Assembly: GCF_025766255.1 (NCBI RefSeq)
Contig: NW_026516697.1
Span: 248,001-312,000 of the forward strand
DNA: 64,000 nt
From: Zychaea mexicana
Taxonomy: Eukaryota > Mucoromycota > Mucoromycetes > Mucorales > Lichtheimiaceae
Direction of reading: 5' to 3'
Shown here: piece by piece, positions 9,999-20,508 of the stretch
Position numbering within the stretch: position 1 is the first letter of the stretch
Layout of the letters: each line of letters begins with the position of its first letter
Made by a program: the position numbers and the translations under genes
The notes under the pieces: generated by a model
Database searches by the model: none
Seen by the model: only the letters and a program-made list of their open reading frames with translations
What the model was told of the DNA's origin: nothing

Positions 9999-11115
9999 TA
10001 ACACTTATTTTAGATGGTCATGATTCACGAATTAATTATACAGATACAGATTTAGATAGATCATGTTTATATTCATTTAAATTTAAAAAAGAATGGTGTA
10101 CGTACATAATTTGCAGCTGATATTAATGATATGATAATTTTTATATTAAAAAGTGAATTCTGTGTAGATAGTTCTGATGGTAGCATGTTTTTAAATATGA
10201 AACTTTATAATAAAATAAATTAAAATGATACTTTAGCTGTTGATGGTGTTTATAACACAGTTTACTGAACTTGCTGCAGAAAAAGGATATGATTTTAGTA
10301 ATGATAACTTTGTATATCCAATTCGTAAAAATATAAATGAAAACTTAACTATTACTGAAGAACATTTTAATAATACATTTGGAAGCTTTAGAAGTAAAAT
10401 CGAAAATCAATTTTCTGAAATTGGATATAAATTTTATCGTTTTAATAATAATAAATCAATTGTAAAGATGGATAATATTGAATATCATAATCTTCAGTTC
10501 TGTGTTGCCTGTTTATTAAAGAATATTACAAAGTTTGTAGAAGTATTTAATATACCTGTTTTACTACATCATAAAATATAGCATAGTCCTGATTTTGATT
10601 TTCCTATTGAAAAAAAAATTAATTGACATAGTTGTTAGTAATAATAAACAAAATAAGGATAAGCTTGATAGAATGGTACAACTACAGAGTAATTTATTAA
10701 ACATGACATTATCAAATGATGAAATGGTTATAGATGATAGTAGTGAATCAGATGATTTAGAAAATAGTGAAAATAATGATGATATTCCAAATTTTAATGA
10801 ACGTACTAGAAAAAGAAGAATAAATGTAAAAGGAAAACAGCGTTCAACTGTATTATATGAAATAGAAAGTATTATTAGACATAAAAAAGAAAAGAATGCA
10901 TATTTGTTTCAGGTAAAATGGGTTGGATATAGTAATAATGATAATAGTTGGTTATCTATTGATATGTTTAACCAAAAAGAATTATTAAATGCATATATTG
11001 AAAGGCATAGTCTAGGCATATTATAATAAGAATATAATATATATTAGAATTATATAAAAAATTTATAGAAGAATATTATTAAAGCATAAGAAGAAAGGAT
11101 TACCAATATTAATTT

Positions 11116-11373
11116 TTATAGGTTTTCTTTTTTTTTAATTTTTTTTTCTGTTTTTTTCTCAGGCTTTATATACAGCTCTTTTATCTCTGTATTTTTAACA
11201 CTATCATTAACTACCAATAGCTTTTTTTTAAGAATATGTAGCTTACTATGTTGACAGCAAAGATAATCCTTTATTCCATCAGGTAAATTTGTCTTGATTT
11301 TCTTCCCACAAAACTGTCCATCACGTTCTCCTTTTTTGAATTTATAGCTACAAAAACCATGATTCATCCACAA
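11116..11373 (-). CDS. Small Cys/His protein, putative zinc binder
   Basis: An 85-codon AT-rich frame reads ...GFCSYKFKKGERDGQFCGKK..., then ...DYLCCQHSK..., followed by a Lys-rich tail. The spacing C-x-Y-x-F-x2-G-x-R-x-G-x2-CGK ... LC-x2-H suggests a small treble-clef-like zinc site. I recall similar motifs in proteins of large DNA viruses and mobile elements, but cannot confirm it. An in-frame extension upstream (11374-11400) is open, so this may be the last exon of a longer gene cut by the Tigger derivative at 11409. Confidence 0.4.
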   Translation of the reverse strand: MWMNHGFCSYKFKKGERDGQFCGKKIKTNLPDGIKDYLCCQHSKLHILKKKLLVVNDSVKNTEIKELYIKPEKKTEKKIKKKENL

Positions 11374-11408
11374 ATCTAAGAAATGATCATAAAAAAAAAG
11401 AGATTCTA

Positions 11409-11787
11409 CAGTAGGCCCATTTTAATATCAACCCTTAAGTACAGCTGAAAGTGTTGACGCTAACGGGGGTTGACGTTAAAGGGGGTGGCACAAAGTTTAA
11501 CCGTATAATAAAATATTAAACCAGCGTACCCCGACACAGTGTATGTATGCAACGGAGTCGTTCCTAAACAATATATTTTCAACCAATAATGAAATAAACT
11601 CTTTTGATTAAATATGTTTGACCTCAATAAGAAGTCAACCCTGGCCAAGGTGTTGACACTGACCTTATGTAGAAGTTGAAATTTATCTCTGCTAAAATGT
11701 GAGGTTCTCAGAAAAAGGTTGACAATATCAGGGGTTGACATTAAAGGGGTTGACATTAAAGGGGCTGACATTAAAGGGGGTCCACTA
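11409..11787. mobile_element. Non-autonomous Tigger derivative (MITE)
   Basis: It starts CAGTAGGCCCATTTTAATAT and ends ...TTAAAGGGGGTCCACTA, with TA on both sides (11407-11408 and 11788-11789). The inner part shares GTGTTGAC..TGACCTTATGTAGAAGTTGAA with the 3' arm of the intact Tigger element (about 5918-5950), so it is a relative that lost its transposase. Its right end carries GGGGTTGACATTAAA three times in tandem. It is 379 bp long. Confidence 0.85.
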
Positions 11788-11798
11788 TATTTTATTTT

Positions 11799-11912
11799 TT
11801 AAACTTTAACAAAATAATTGAATTCTGAATCAATAAATGTATCAATTTCTTTACATAAATTGATTCTAAGATTAATATGGCTGATAGGAAGATATTCCTT
11901 TAACGCAACCAT
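11799..11912 (-). CDS. Small AT-rich ORF of the island
   Basis: A 37-residue frame starts MVALKEYLPISHINLRINLC and ends at TAA 11799-11801, just beside the Tigger derivative. Together with the frame at 11116 it may be part of one gene split by that insertion. No family recognised. Confidence 0.25.
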   Translation of the reverse strand: MVALKEYLPISHINLRINLCKEIDTFIDSEFNYFVKV

Positions 11913-12863
11913 TTTCTTTTTTAATGATTTATTTTTATATAAAAATAAAATTTAATTTTATAAAAAAAAGTAATTGAGTTTGAAATTTATTTATTAGCAA
12001 ATACTAATCGTGATAATTCTGCAACATTTCTATTAGATCATTTCTAAACCTATATTCATTACCATTTACAATATAAAGTTTATTATTATTCTTAAAAAAA
12101 CCTTCTATATCTTGTTTCTTAATTTCAATATATTCTTTTTTATAAAATATCTTTTTAACCATAAAATGGGATCTACTATTTTCAATAAATTTATATATGG
12201 TGCATACTGACTTTAACCATCAAAATAATTCAATTACCGACCCAAAAAAACAAATCATATCAGAGCTGGCAGATTTGCCTTTTTACAGAAACTAAAACGC
12301 AAGATATGTTTATTGATGGATTCTGAACAGATCTTGCGTTTTACTTTTTGAAAAAAAGCATTTCTCGAGCCTCTGATACAACTTGAAGTTTTGTCGGAAA
12401 ATGAACTTTTAGCAGAGAGGTCCCAGATTTCGACAAGGGGTATTGATGGTCATGAGGTGAGATTCGAAAGGTGGAAGTGTACTTTTAGCAGTGTGTAACC
12501 TGAACGACTCATGGTTGTACAAAGCTCACACTTTTTGCTAGGGCGCATGTCGCGTTATTACGGTTTTTCACTAATTTAAATGTGGTAAACTAAAATCTGG
12601 TACAGAAAATGTCTTGATAGAAAGTTTCTCTTTACAGCACCAGGATCTAATTGCACACATGCACCTAGTTGGACTGAAATTTAATCCTTCATATAACCCA
12701 GTAAAGAAACCAAGTATGAAACAGCTGTCCAAGAACACATCTCACACCATCATAAAAAGTTTTTTTAAACATTCTTACAGCAGAGCACCAATAGGGTCCT
12801 TGCTGACAAAGAAGTTGATAAGCTTTTCACCTTCAGATCTGTTTCTCCGTTAAGACTGAGTTC

Positions 12864-12956
12864 TTAAACAATGTTTGAAAGTTTGGTATAAAAGAAAATA
12901 GTTTATATAGCTCAGATTGTACTGAATATAATCATCGAATCTCAAACATTGTTTAA
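12864..12956 (+). promoter_or_regulatory. Inverted repeat flanking TATA box
   Basis: TTAAACAATGTTTGA at 12864-12878 and its exact reverse complement at 12942-12956 form a 15-bp inverted repeat with a loop of about 63 bp. TATAAAAG lies inside it (about 12887-12894), 80-90 bp before the transposase ATG at 12976. The arrangement could be a transposase-binding or self-regulatory site. Confidence 0.4.
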
Positions 12957-12975
12957 TTGAATTACCACTTCAAGC

Positions 12976-15108
12976 ATGCCTCCTCCAAATAAAAAACAAA
13001 AACGCGCAAAAGAGCAAGCAACACATGGCCGTTTTCAACAATTAGTCCCAACAATTCAGCAACCACTTGTCGAGCTTCCGATCGCAGAAGTCATGGTTGA
13101 AACCGAACCCAACGACTTTGAGATTCTTGCCTCTTTGTAAGCCGAAACAGTAGCATTGGCCACCCCTCCTCCCAGCTTTCCTATTGAATGGAATAATGCA
13201 GCAGAGGGATCGAAGCGCAGAAGCGAAAGATACTGAGGTACTGGTAGAACTACCAAGTATTACCGAAATGATAAGGCTACAGAGAAGAAAAAGGGCAGCT
13301 ATGAAATCACCAACTTCTTTTCCTCAGTATCAGTGGATCAGCGACGCGGAAATGACGACGACCACAATGACGAAGTAGCCATAGTGGATGATATCATCCC
13401 TTTGATGACCATCCAGGAAGGGTTCGAACGCCTTACGTCAATCGTCACTCCAATCGCAAATGCAAGAAAGAACGATAAGCGAGACCTTAACGATTATGAA
13501 ATGCGAAAGCATATTGGTGTTCACATCTATTTTCGAGAGCTGTTGAACGGCCGGTAGATAATGCAAGCATCCAAAACGGCAGCTGTAATTGCATGGATTG
13601 AGCCATCAGAGTATTATCGTCCCCGTGCTATTGTATCATATGCCAAAGAATATCTTTGCTTCGGTAAAATCTCATCTCATCAGCAAGGAAAACACACCAA
13701 ACGCCTTTCGTTTTTGAGCGACGAAGATGTTAAAGCAGCAGCATTACAATGGTTAAAAAGGACTAAGCCAGAGAAAAGAGGACTTCCCGAAATGCTCAAA
13801 TATCTGAACGAAGTCGCTATTCCAGACCTTCTTGCTCTTCCAGGACACATCTCGCCTTCAGTACTTCGAAATTACTTGATTGAATGGGGCTACACCTACC
13901 GAGTCAACAAAAAAGATGTTTATTACGATGGCCATGAGCGCGATGATGTTGTTAAGTACCGACAAGAGTGGGCTGCTAAAATGGTTGAATACAGCCGCTT
14001 TATGGAAACGTACGACGACGACGACGTTTCAATTGAGCAACAACCTCTTCTACCAGACGACCAAAAGAAGATCATCATGGTGACGCAGGATGAATCAACT
14101 TTTTATTCGAATGACTGCAAGACCAACCTCTGGCTGTATGAGGGTGAAAATCCCATCCGTAAAAAGAGTCCAGGAGGATCCATTATGGTCAGCGAGTTCC
14201 AATGCCCTTGCCATGGAACCATGAGGATTAAAAACTGGAAATCTCGCAGACTATTCTACGCTGGTGCCAACCGTGACGGTTATTGGACGTCAAAGGATAT
14301 GATGGAGCAACTGAAAGAAGACGCCATACCATTGTTTGAAGCAATTCATCCAGGCTGTCAAGCGCTATTTTTGTTTGATCAATCAAGCAATCATAATGCT
14401 TATGCAGCAAGTGCGAAACTTGTGAGCCGTTTTGGCTTGAAAGATAAAGTCCTCAAGGGTATTGAAGAACGCGTGATTTTGCCTAGCAAGTATGTCGGTC
14501 CAGATGGGAACTTGGTCATCCAGAACTTTTACACTCTTGAGATCAAGAAAAAGAAGACAAGAAGCGGTGTGAAAGAAGAACGCATTTGGACCTTGAAGGG
14601 CATTAGAACCATCTTGGAAGAGCGTGGCTTAGGACGTTGGAAGGAATTTGAGGCAAAAAAAAAGCATTGGAAAACCAATTGCGATCAGCCACCGAATGCT
14701 GATCGCACTTGTTGCCCTTACCATATGTTAGAGGGTCAACCCGACTTTGTTGCGCAGAAGAGCGCGTTACACGAGACTGTTCTCAAGGCTGGTCATTTGT
14801 TCGCCTCTTATCCCAAGTACCATTGCGAAACTAATTGGATCGAGAGATACTGGAGTGCTGCCAAGCGCATTGCAAGAAGTGAATGCGATTATACATTCTC
14901 GTCACTAAGAGATAACCTTGATAGCTTTCTAGATCAAGTCTCTCCACCTGATGCTAAGCCTCTAGAAATCCGCCGTTATTACAATCGCTGCTGGCGTTAT
15001 ATTCGCGCATACAATGATATGAAAGCTGGAAACGATGCTTTTAAGCTTGTTGAAAAGTTTACCTCGAAAAGATTTAAATCCCACCGAACACTTAGAAAAA
15101 ATGATTAA
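12976..15108 (+). pseudogene. Long DDE transposase with three in-frame stops
   Basis: One reading frame runs from ATG 12976 (MPPPNKKQKRAKEQ...) to TAA at 15106, interrupted only by TAA 13138, TGA 13234 and TAG 13555. The N-terminal part has the Lys/Arg-rich basic block found in such fungal transposases. The catalytic part (from 13561, 515 codons) is intact: VTQDESTFYSND (first Asp), ALFLFDQSSNHNAYA (second Asp, 96 residues later) and CETNWIERYW (Glu, 155 residues later). The latter spacing is far wider than the DD34-37 of classic mariner elements. CC/C-x-H residues between them may form a zinc knuckle. A GTAAGC at the first stop could be a splice donor, but no convincing acceptor was found. 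Confidence 0.75.
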
Positions 15109-15350
15109 ATTGTATATCATACTAAATAAATGAGCCATGACGCCTAATAATTCTTCATTCTACATATAATATTCATCTCACTTAATGATGGCTCTTGCAC
15201 AGTATCGGCTATACTATTTACCAGCGGAATTTCAAAAATTCTCGATTTTCGACAGTGACGATTTAAGTCAGTATGCACCATAATTATTATATTTTATTAG
15301 TTTATATGCAATGAACACAGGGTCATAAGTTATGTTTTTTTATATTAAAT

Positions 15351-15491
15351 TTATATATTGTAACATATTTTTTCATAAGAATGAACATATTCTAATAATA
15401 AATACTTTGCAATAAACAATGTAATATCTTTTATTTCATCAATAGGAATATATTTCATCACATTTAAATTATTTATATATTCTGAATTCAT
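15351..15491 (-). CDS. Small AT-rich ORF of the island
   Basis: A 46-residue frame starts MNSEYINNLNVMKYIPIDEI at 15491 and ends at TAA 15351. It lies directly upstream (minus strand) of the split ORF at 12004-15338 and may be its first exon. No family recognised. Confidence 0.25.
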   Translation of the reverse strand: MNSEYINNLNVMKYIPIDEIKDITLFIAKYLLLEYVHSYEKICYNI

Positions 15492-15497
15492 TATTGA

Positions 15498-16547
15498 TAG
15501 GTTTATTTTCTATTATAGATAAAATTCAATTTGCAACCATTTTAAATTTTTGTTACCAACAAAAAATTTGTTACCAATACTTTTATATGAAAATAGTTGG
15601 TAATGCATATGCGCCATTCACAGTTTATCATCTACAACCAACCTTTTCGTTTGCTTTCTTTCTACCACTGCTGTTTAAACAGAATCAAGAGTCCACTGTT
15701 AATATTAAAGCAAACTTTTTCAGAGATATGTATTAGCACTAATAACTTATCATTTACTTATGATTCACTATACATATTTATAAGTAACAGCAAAGTTAGT
15801 CAATATGCATCAGCATACACTGCAACAGATTTTCAGAGCAATAGCTACCTTTTACTTTCTTGTATGGTTCGAGGGCTAACTGCAGTAGTACTAGCATTTG
15901 GACTTCCTCCAACTCGGCCTCTTTCATCTGCACTAGTATTACTAGCAGCGGTGGTGCTCGTATTGCCGCCAGGGCAATCGTTTTCTTCAATAGTACCCAG
16001 AATGCTTGCTTCCTCCTCAGCAATGCGCCCAACTGAAATAACCGATGCTCGTGCTCTTGCGTTCGCTGATTCTCTTGCGAGCAGGAATTTTCTATCATTC
16101 CAGTACATTGTTTCTTGCTGACTATTCTTCCACCGTTCAAATTCTGTTTTGAGGTGAGAACTGTTTGGGACCTTCGCTTGAAAACGTTTCGTAGATAATG
16201 GCTGCATATCGCATATTTGCTGAACTCTTGTCACCATAGTTAAGAATTTCAATAAAAGTTGATGCTGACAATGTATCGCAGTTGTCAATGCACCAGTGTA
16301 TGTCTGATGTGAAAACTTTTTGCTTTTTATGTGCGTGCATTCTTGTGTAAAAAAATAGAGATGGTAAGAAGCTATGCTGCGCGTTTCATTGAGTACGCAA
16401 TACGCACTGTTGATTTTTGTGTCGATATAAAATTTCACACAAATTTCCCAGCTATTGGTTGCATTAGTAGGGCTTCAAAGGCCCACGTTAATCACTAACA
16501 TCGACCAACGTTGATTTTGCCCACTGACCCCTTTTGGGCAGTGCCTG
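15498..16547. repeat. Dispersed direct repeat, copy 2
   Basis: Second copy of the unit at 636-1707, same orientation, 1,050 bp. It directly follows the AT-rich island on the left and runs into the KDZ-associated region on the right. Confidence 0.85.
15845..16438 (-). pseudogene. Hypothetical protein in dispersed repeat, copy 2
   Basis: A 197-codon frame shares its C-terminal 130 residues or so (...SSHLKTEFERWKNSQQETMY...) with the ORF at 983-1480, but its N-terminal third is a different frame because of a 2-bp deletion near 16197. The short homologous start (MHAHKKQK...) is still readable at 16137-16340 in the other frame. The copy is therefore probably broken, unless an intron repairs it. 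Confidence 0.4.
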
Positions 16548-16799
16548 TTTCTTTCCCTCCTATAGAACTTTTTTTGGCTCTTCTAGATCTTCTGCATCCG
16601 TAATGTCAACATTTGAATTTCAACATCCTCCTCTTCCGAACACTACTTGAACTAGCGCGTCCAACGAGAAGAAGACCCTGCTTCCGTACAAATATACCAG
16701 CCGCAAATTCTCGCCTTGGAATGTCTTCACCTTTCTTTGCCTGCAATGGAACAGAGCTTGAGTAAAGAAGTATGGTTGTACTAACTTGCTTTTATACTG

Positions 16800-17838
16800 T
16801 TTAGATACCTGAGCAGCTCATATTGTTATTATAGAAATAGGACTGCCGGATGGGTTTGAACATGATGGTTCCAACAACAACAAGCTGAAACTACTATATA
16901 AAGAGGCAATGGAACATGAAGACGAGGACCCAGAACAGTATCTCAACCGCAGAGTAGAAGAGCAGAACAATAGACGCAATAATCCCCCAGGAACGACACC
17001 TGAAGATCGAAAGGCATTTGCAAAACACTTACAGGCTCAAATGCGTCAGCTGTTGATTGATATGCAGAAACTCGACACTGATGTAGCTGTCACTCCTCAT
17101 TCACAGACTCCAGAAGACTGGGATAGCACACCAATTCTGGTATGTAAAGCATCCTTTTTTATGCACATTTATTGAATTATATACTGTTCTTAGATGTGTC
17201 ACATCATTCTGTGTCTTCTCGATCTATCTTTAAGTCGTTTCTATCTGGATGTAAAGGTATATATATTAGAATGACTACAACGTGCGACTGAGGCTATATT
17301 TGACATACTTTGTATCATTTCTATAGAGCATTATAAGAAGTTAGGTATCTATTCTCGGTGTTTAGTAGTGTTTACTCATTTTGACGCTAAAACTTCGTGA
17401 TAATTTCAGGATCGACGCAACAAGCGCAGAAAGCTGAATCTACGCGCAAATGGTTCAGAATGATGGAGGGTGCAGCTGATTTATGCTGACAGCCTACAGT
17501 GAGTTGAATGGACCAATAATTGAATTCTGCTGATTGGTGAAAAATTTCTCTTCTATGACAAGAAAGTGGAGGGAGGCACATCCAGTTTCCCGTGGGTCAG
17601 CTTCAAACGAGTTGCCGATGATGCTGGGTTGACTTCTTATTACTATAACGATGAGCACAAGCTTAAGCTTGTTGGGTTTGATTTTGGTGTGAATGAGCAA
17701 ACTGGTCAATATTATGCGACAGCGGTTAGACCTATGCTGATGGGCGGTGCTAATTTAAACGAGCTAGATCGAGCGGTTAAAGCCAAAAGAGTAAAGCTGC
17801 TTTCGCCCGACGATGGTCAGTTTTCCCAAACACCATAG
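16800..17838 (+). pseudogene. Two-exon gene relic beside KDZ element
   Basis: Two coding-like blocks lie on the plus strand. Block 1 (about 16842-17140) reads ...LPDGFEHDGSNNNKLKLLYK..., then MEHEDEDPEQYLNRRVEEQN..., a charged helical protein. Block 2 (about 17566-17838) reads ...FPWVSFKRVADDAGLTSYYY..., then KLKLVGFDFGVNEQTGQYYA... and ends in a stop. The part between them (17400-17565) is broken by stops. I do not recognise the family. Position and orientation suggest an accessory gene of the KDZ transposon or an older insertion. Confidence 0.4.
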
Positions 17839-18089
17839 ACGTCATTGTAGTCGATTCAATTAGGGTTTGGATGATGGACCGTTGGAAGGATGAAAATAAT
17901 GAAGATTGATCTACGAAATATATGATTACAATAAATAATAAGTTATTTTTCTTGTGTCACGCCTTCGATAAGAATGGATTGTTTATAATAGATTGTGTAT
18001 AGCCACATTTCCCTTTTGTTCTCTATTTCTCTCGCTCTTCGTTTCTATTCCCTTTTCTACTTAGTTTTAAGTCAACCCGTGCTCTTATC

Positions 18090-19529
18090 ATGCCACCTAG
18101 AAAGAACGTTAGAAGCGTAAAAAACGATGACAGTGAATTACGACCTGATATTTATAGTGCTTAACATGACCGTAAACGAGACGGTAACAACAACGTCGTG
18201 TTAGACAAAAAAGGAAAACCAGTTTTTGTATCCGTACAAAAACGATTGTTGGATGTGGATAATCTTGAAGACAATCCTTCGGCTCCAGAAAAACGTGTCC
18301 GCACGGATAGTGCCTCGCATCCAGTAGCAAATCAGAATGGTATGAATAATATAGAAAACTGTTTTGGAGTTTGGCAAAGGACTAATTAGGATGTGATATC
18401 TAGCCAATACTAGTGAGGATTATGAGGATCCAACCATTGGGGCAGATAACGATCCCCAACCTAGAAGTCGTCATCAAGAAAGGGTAGAGCGAGCCAACGC
18501 TGCCTGGGAGAAAGCAATGCCCTTGCTTGCAGATGCTTGTATCGACTCCTTTGATAATGGAGCTCTAGATTACAAAGCATCGAGTCCCAGCCATGTCGAT
18601 CCATGCAGAAGCGGCTGCGAGACCTCTCAACTGCGTTCTCTTTCAGTTGACAGCATTTACTACACTGGTACAAGGCTACATACATTCGCTCAAATCCTGC
18701 AGCTCTATTCAATACTACTACTGTACTTTTATAGGCATCATATGCTATGAGCACTTCACTTCTTGCAAAAAAAAAATGTTATCCGTCAGCGACTGTGTTT
18801 CTCATTTAATATCACCTATTTGCAGCAACTCCCCAACGACCTGAAATGGCTTTCGATCTCTCCTTGTTGGAATTCTATGCGACGCTTCGCGGATACGGAC
18901 ATACAGCAGTTTAAGCTTTCGGAAGCATTGTATCGCACGTTCATATTTACCCTGTTAGTATATACACGAGATACAGTACTAAGCACGAGCTATGAGCATA
19001 TTATCTAAAATCTCAACAAAATGTTACATTGTAGAATGAGGAAACCTTGAGCAAAAACCTTGGATATGCATTTCTTAAATATTTAGAGCTTACTACGCTT
19101 GTTGAAGAGAAGCTAGCATCTGAAAATCCTTCGGTAAAAGAGGAAGAAGGCTGCCCTGCTTGTCCCCCGGTAATACAACACTTCAGTCAATTGCTATAAT
19201 TTTAAAGCTAAAAATTTAACAAGATAGGCAATGTTTTTGGCATTGAGGACCGTATGTTCGTTGCTATCGATGGAAATATGCAGTTGAAACGCTATAAAGC
19301 AAATGAAAACGATAAAGAAAAGTATCTTAGCAAGCAATATTTTTCTGCTGATGAGAAGCAAGATCTATATGACAAAGAAACGCCTCAGCCAGCAACAAAT
19401 ACTGCGAGATCCTGTGACAGCAGTTTCGAGGCAACTGCGAAATCTTCTCATGGTGATCCAAGGTGCCACGAATGCGGTTTAAACATAGTGGCGCTATTGT
19501 TGCTTTTGTCGTCTACAGGCGCAATATAA
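18090..19529 (+). pseudogene. KDZ (Kyakuja-Dileera-Zisupton) transposase relic
   Basis: Blocks appear in the order of a KDZ transposase. First is a basic N-terminus (MPPRKNVRSVKNDDSELRPD, stop at 18162-18164, then ...KKGKPVFVSVQKRLLDVDN...). Next come RHQERVERANAAWEKAMPLL with nearby Cys residues (CxC-like region, 18470-18640) and PEMAFDLSLLEFYATLRGYG (18843-18900). The hallmark GCPACPP follows (about 19153-19171) after a Glu-rich helix, then RMFVAIDGNMQLKRYK with its catalytic-type Asp (19248-19300), and DPRCHECGLNIVALL, matching the usual CRHG block. Introns may explain some gaps, but the in-frame stop and missing 3' half show it is dead. Confidence 0.75.
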
Positions 19530-20508
19530 CTTCGAGTGTCGCTGATGCTTCATGTTGACAACTTAATAATTGTCAATAGGCATGTCAATGGGATCGAAAG
19601 TGTTTGGAAATTTAAACAAGGATTATGAAAGAGGATTTTGTTGTACGTAGATATACATGTATCTGCAATAGGGGAGTTCTGGGTTTGCAATGCATATACC
19701 CATGTATGCATCCCATATGCAACGTTTATGCAATTCTAAGCACATTTACCCTATCTTTGCTCCATCTTTCTGTCATACAAGTAGTATTTATTGCTCGTTC
19801 TACTTGCATTTTTATATGAAGAACAAATATCGCACAATGTCATAGCTCTTGCACGCAATTGCAGCGATGAAGCCTTTATAAAGTTTGTTAGCATGCCTTT
19901 ATCGCTCTATATTTTTGCATTTCGTAGTTGCCAACGATGTCTATCACATCCCATGTTGCAGTACCGGGAAAGATATTGTCCGGTTAACGCCGTTCTCTTT
20001 CGAATTTGTCAACATCGATTATGGCGTTTTGACTTTGTAAAGGTGAAACCTCCATAGCTCCTCCATCCTTAAGGCGAATGATGAAGTTACCTAAACGAAG
20101 AAGAGCTTCAACTATATGGTCTGTATGACTTTTTTATAATAAAACTCACCTTAAAGAGTATGATAAGCACCGTACTACTGCGCCTTTTTATTTATAAATT
20201 GTCTTTCGTATTGCCATAATATGACGGCAGGCTGTATCCAAGCTACATATCACGTCATGTAGTCTCACGGCGACCATATTTCCATGACGATGCAGCGTAG
20301 TATGGGGCATTCTATCAATTTTTATTTACATTGATGAATTGGTCATTGTAGCACAAGGAACACCCGCTCCAGGTTTGACTCATCGGAACTCGGTGGGAAA
20401 CATGATGCCCGCCGTACGAAAGTCTGTCATTATTTAAGATAAACGCATAGAAGGGCATAATGATGGCTCAACATACCTTTTTTTCCAAAAATCATATTCT
20501 TTTCTACC
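19530..20508. other. Gene-free stretch upstream of P450
   Basis: No gene supported. It may hold decayed 3' parts of the KDZ element and the promoter of the P450; no clear TATA box was seen. Confidence 0.4.

Larger units (their letters stand above)
8989..11026 (+). pseudogene. DDE (HARBI1-like) transposase with chromodomain, interrupted
   Basis: The frame starts MEQIDYTPLITEEVNT at 8989, shifts near 9180-9245 (T-run) and reaches ...NPDFFKHV at 9475, where a MITE is inserted. Across the MITE the frame resumes with TLILDGHDSRINYTDTD at about 10001, a DDE-type catalytic block. A stop and frame change near 10120 and a TAA at 10219-10221 follow. The 10240-10581 block (...FVYPIRKNINENLTITEEHF...) fits the DDE_Tnp_4 C-terminal part (E, then FGSFRSKIENQF). 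After another frame change in an A-run near 10610 comes an acidic linker and a chromodomain (10850-11020: YEIESII..., FQVKWVGYSNNDNSW). PIF/Harbinger-like ancestry is inference. The gene is clearly dead. Confidence 0.75.
12198..15280 (+). mobile_element. TA-duplicating DDE transposon (IS630/Tc1/mariner-like)
   Basis: The element starts TGGTGCATACTGACTT at 12198 and ends with its inverse at 15280, with TA at 12196-12197 and 15281-15282. It is 3,083 bp long and holds one long transposase frame (12976-15108). Its composition differs strongly from the AT-rich island around it. The first 780 bp are non-coding apart from promoter-like sequence. Confidence 0.85.
12004..15338 (-). pseudogene. AT-rich ORF split by 3.1-kb transposon
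   Basis: A minus-strand frame enters from about 15338 (...ITYDPVFIAYKLIKYNNY), stops at the TA target site at 15281-15282, and resumes at 12197 on the other side of the transposon (...KFIENSRSHFMVKKIFYKK...) to a TAG at 12004-12006. The frame is continuous only when the insertion and one TA are ignored, which confirms the insertion site. The protein is Lys/Ile/Asn-rich and not recognised. Confidence 0.5.
8885..15497. other. AT-rich island with nested transposons
   Basis: Base composition changes sharply near 8885: the sequence is very AT-rich until about 12197 and again at 15281-15497, against balanced composition in the flanks and in the three insertions. The island carries a dead DDE transposase plus chromodomain (+) and several small AT-rich frames (-). 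It is interrupted at TA sites by a 523-bp MITE, a 379-bp Tigger derivative and a 3.1-kb transposon. The edges of the original element were not identified. Confidence 0.6.

Noticed and set aside
13137..13175. Possible 39-nt intron that would remove the first transposase stop
   Set aside because: GTAAGC ... CCCAG keeps frame, but 39 nt is very short and two other stops remain.
8885..15497. Endogenous large DNA virus as source of the AT-rich island
   Set aside because: No capsid, polymerase or packaging gene seen; only a transposase and small unassigned frames, so a transposon is the simpler reading.
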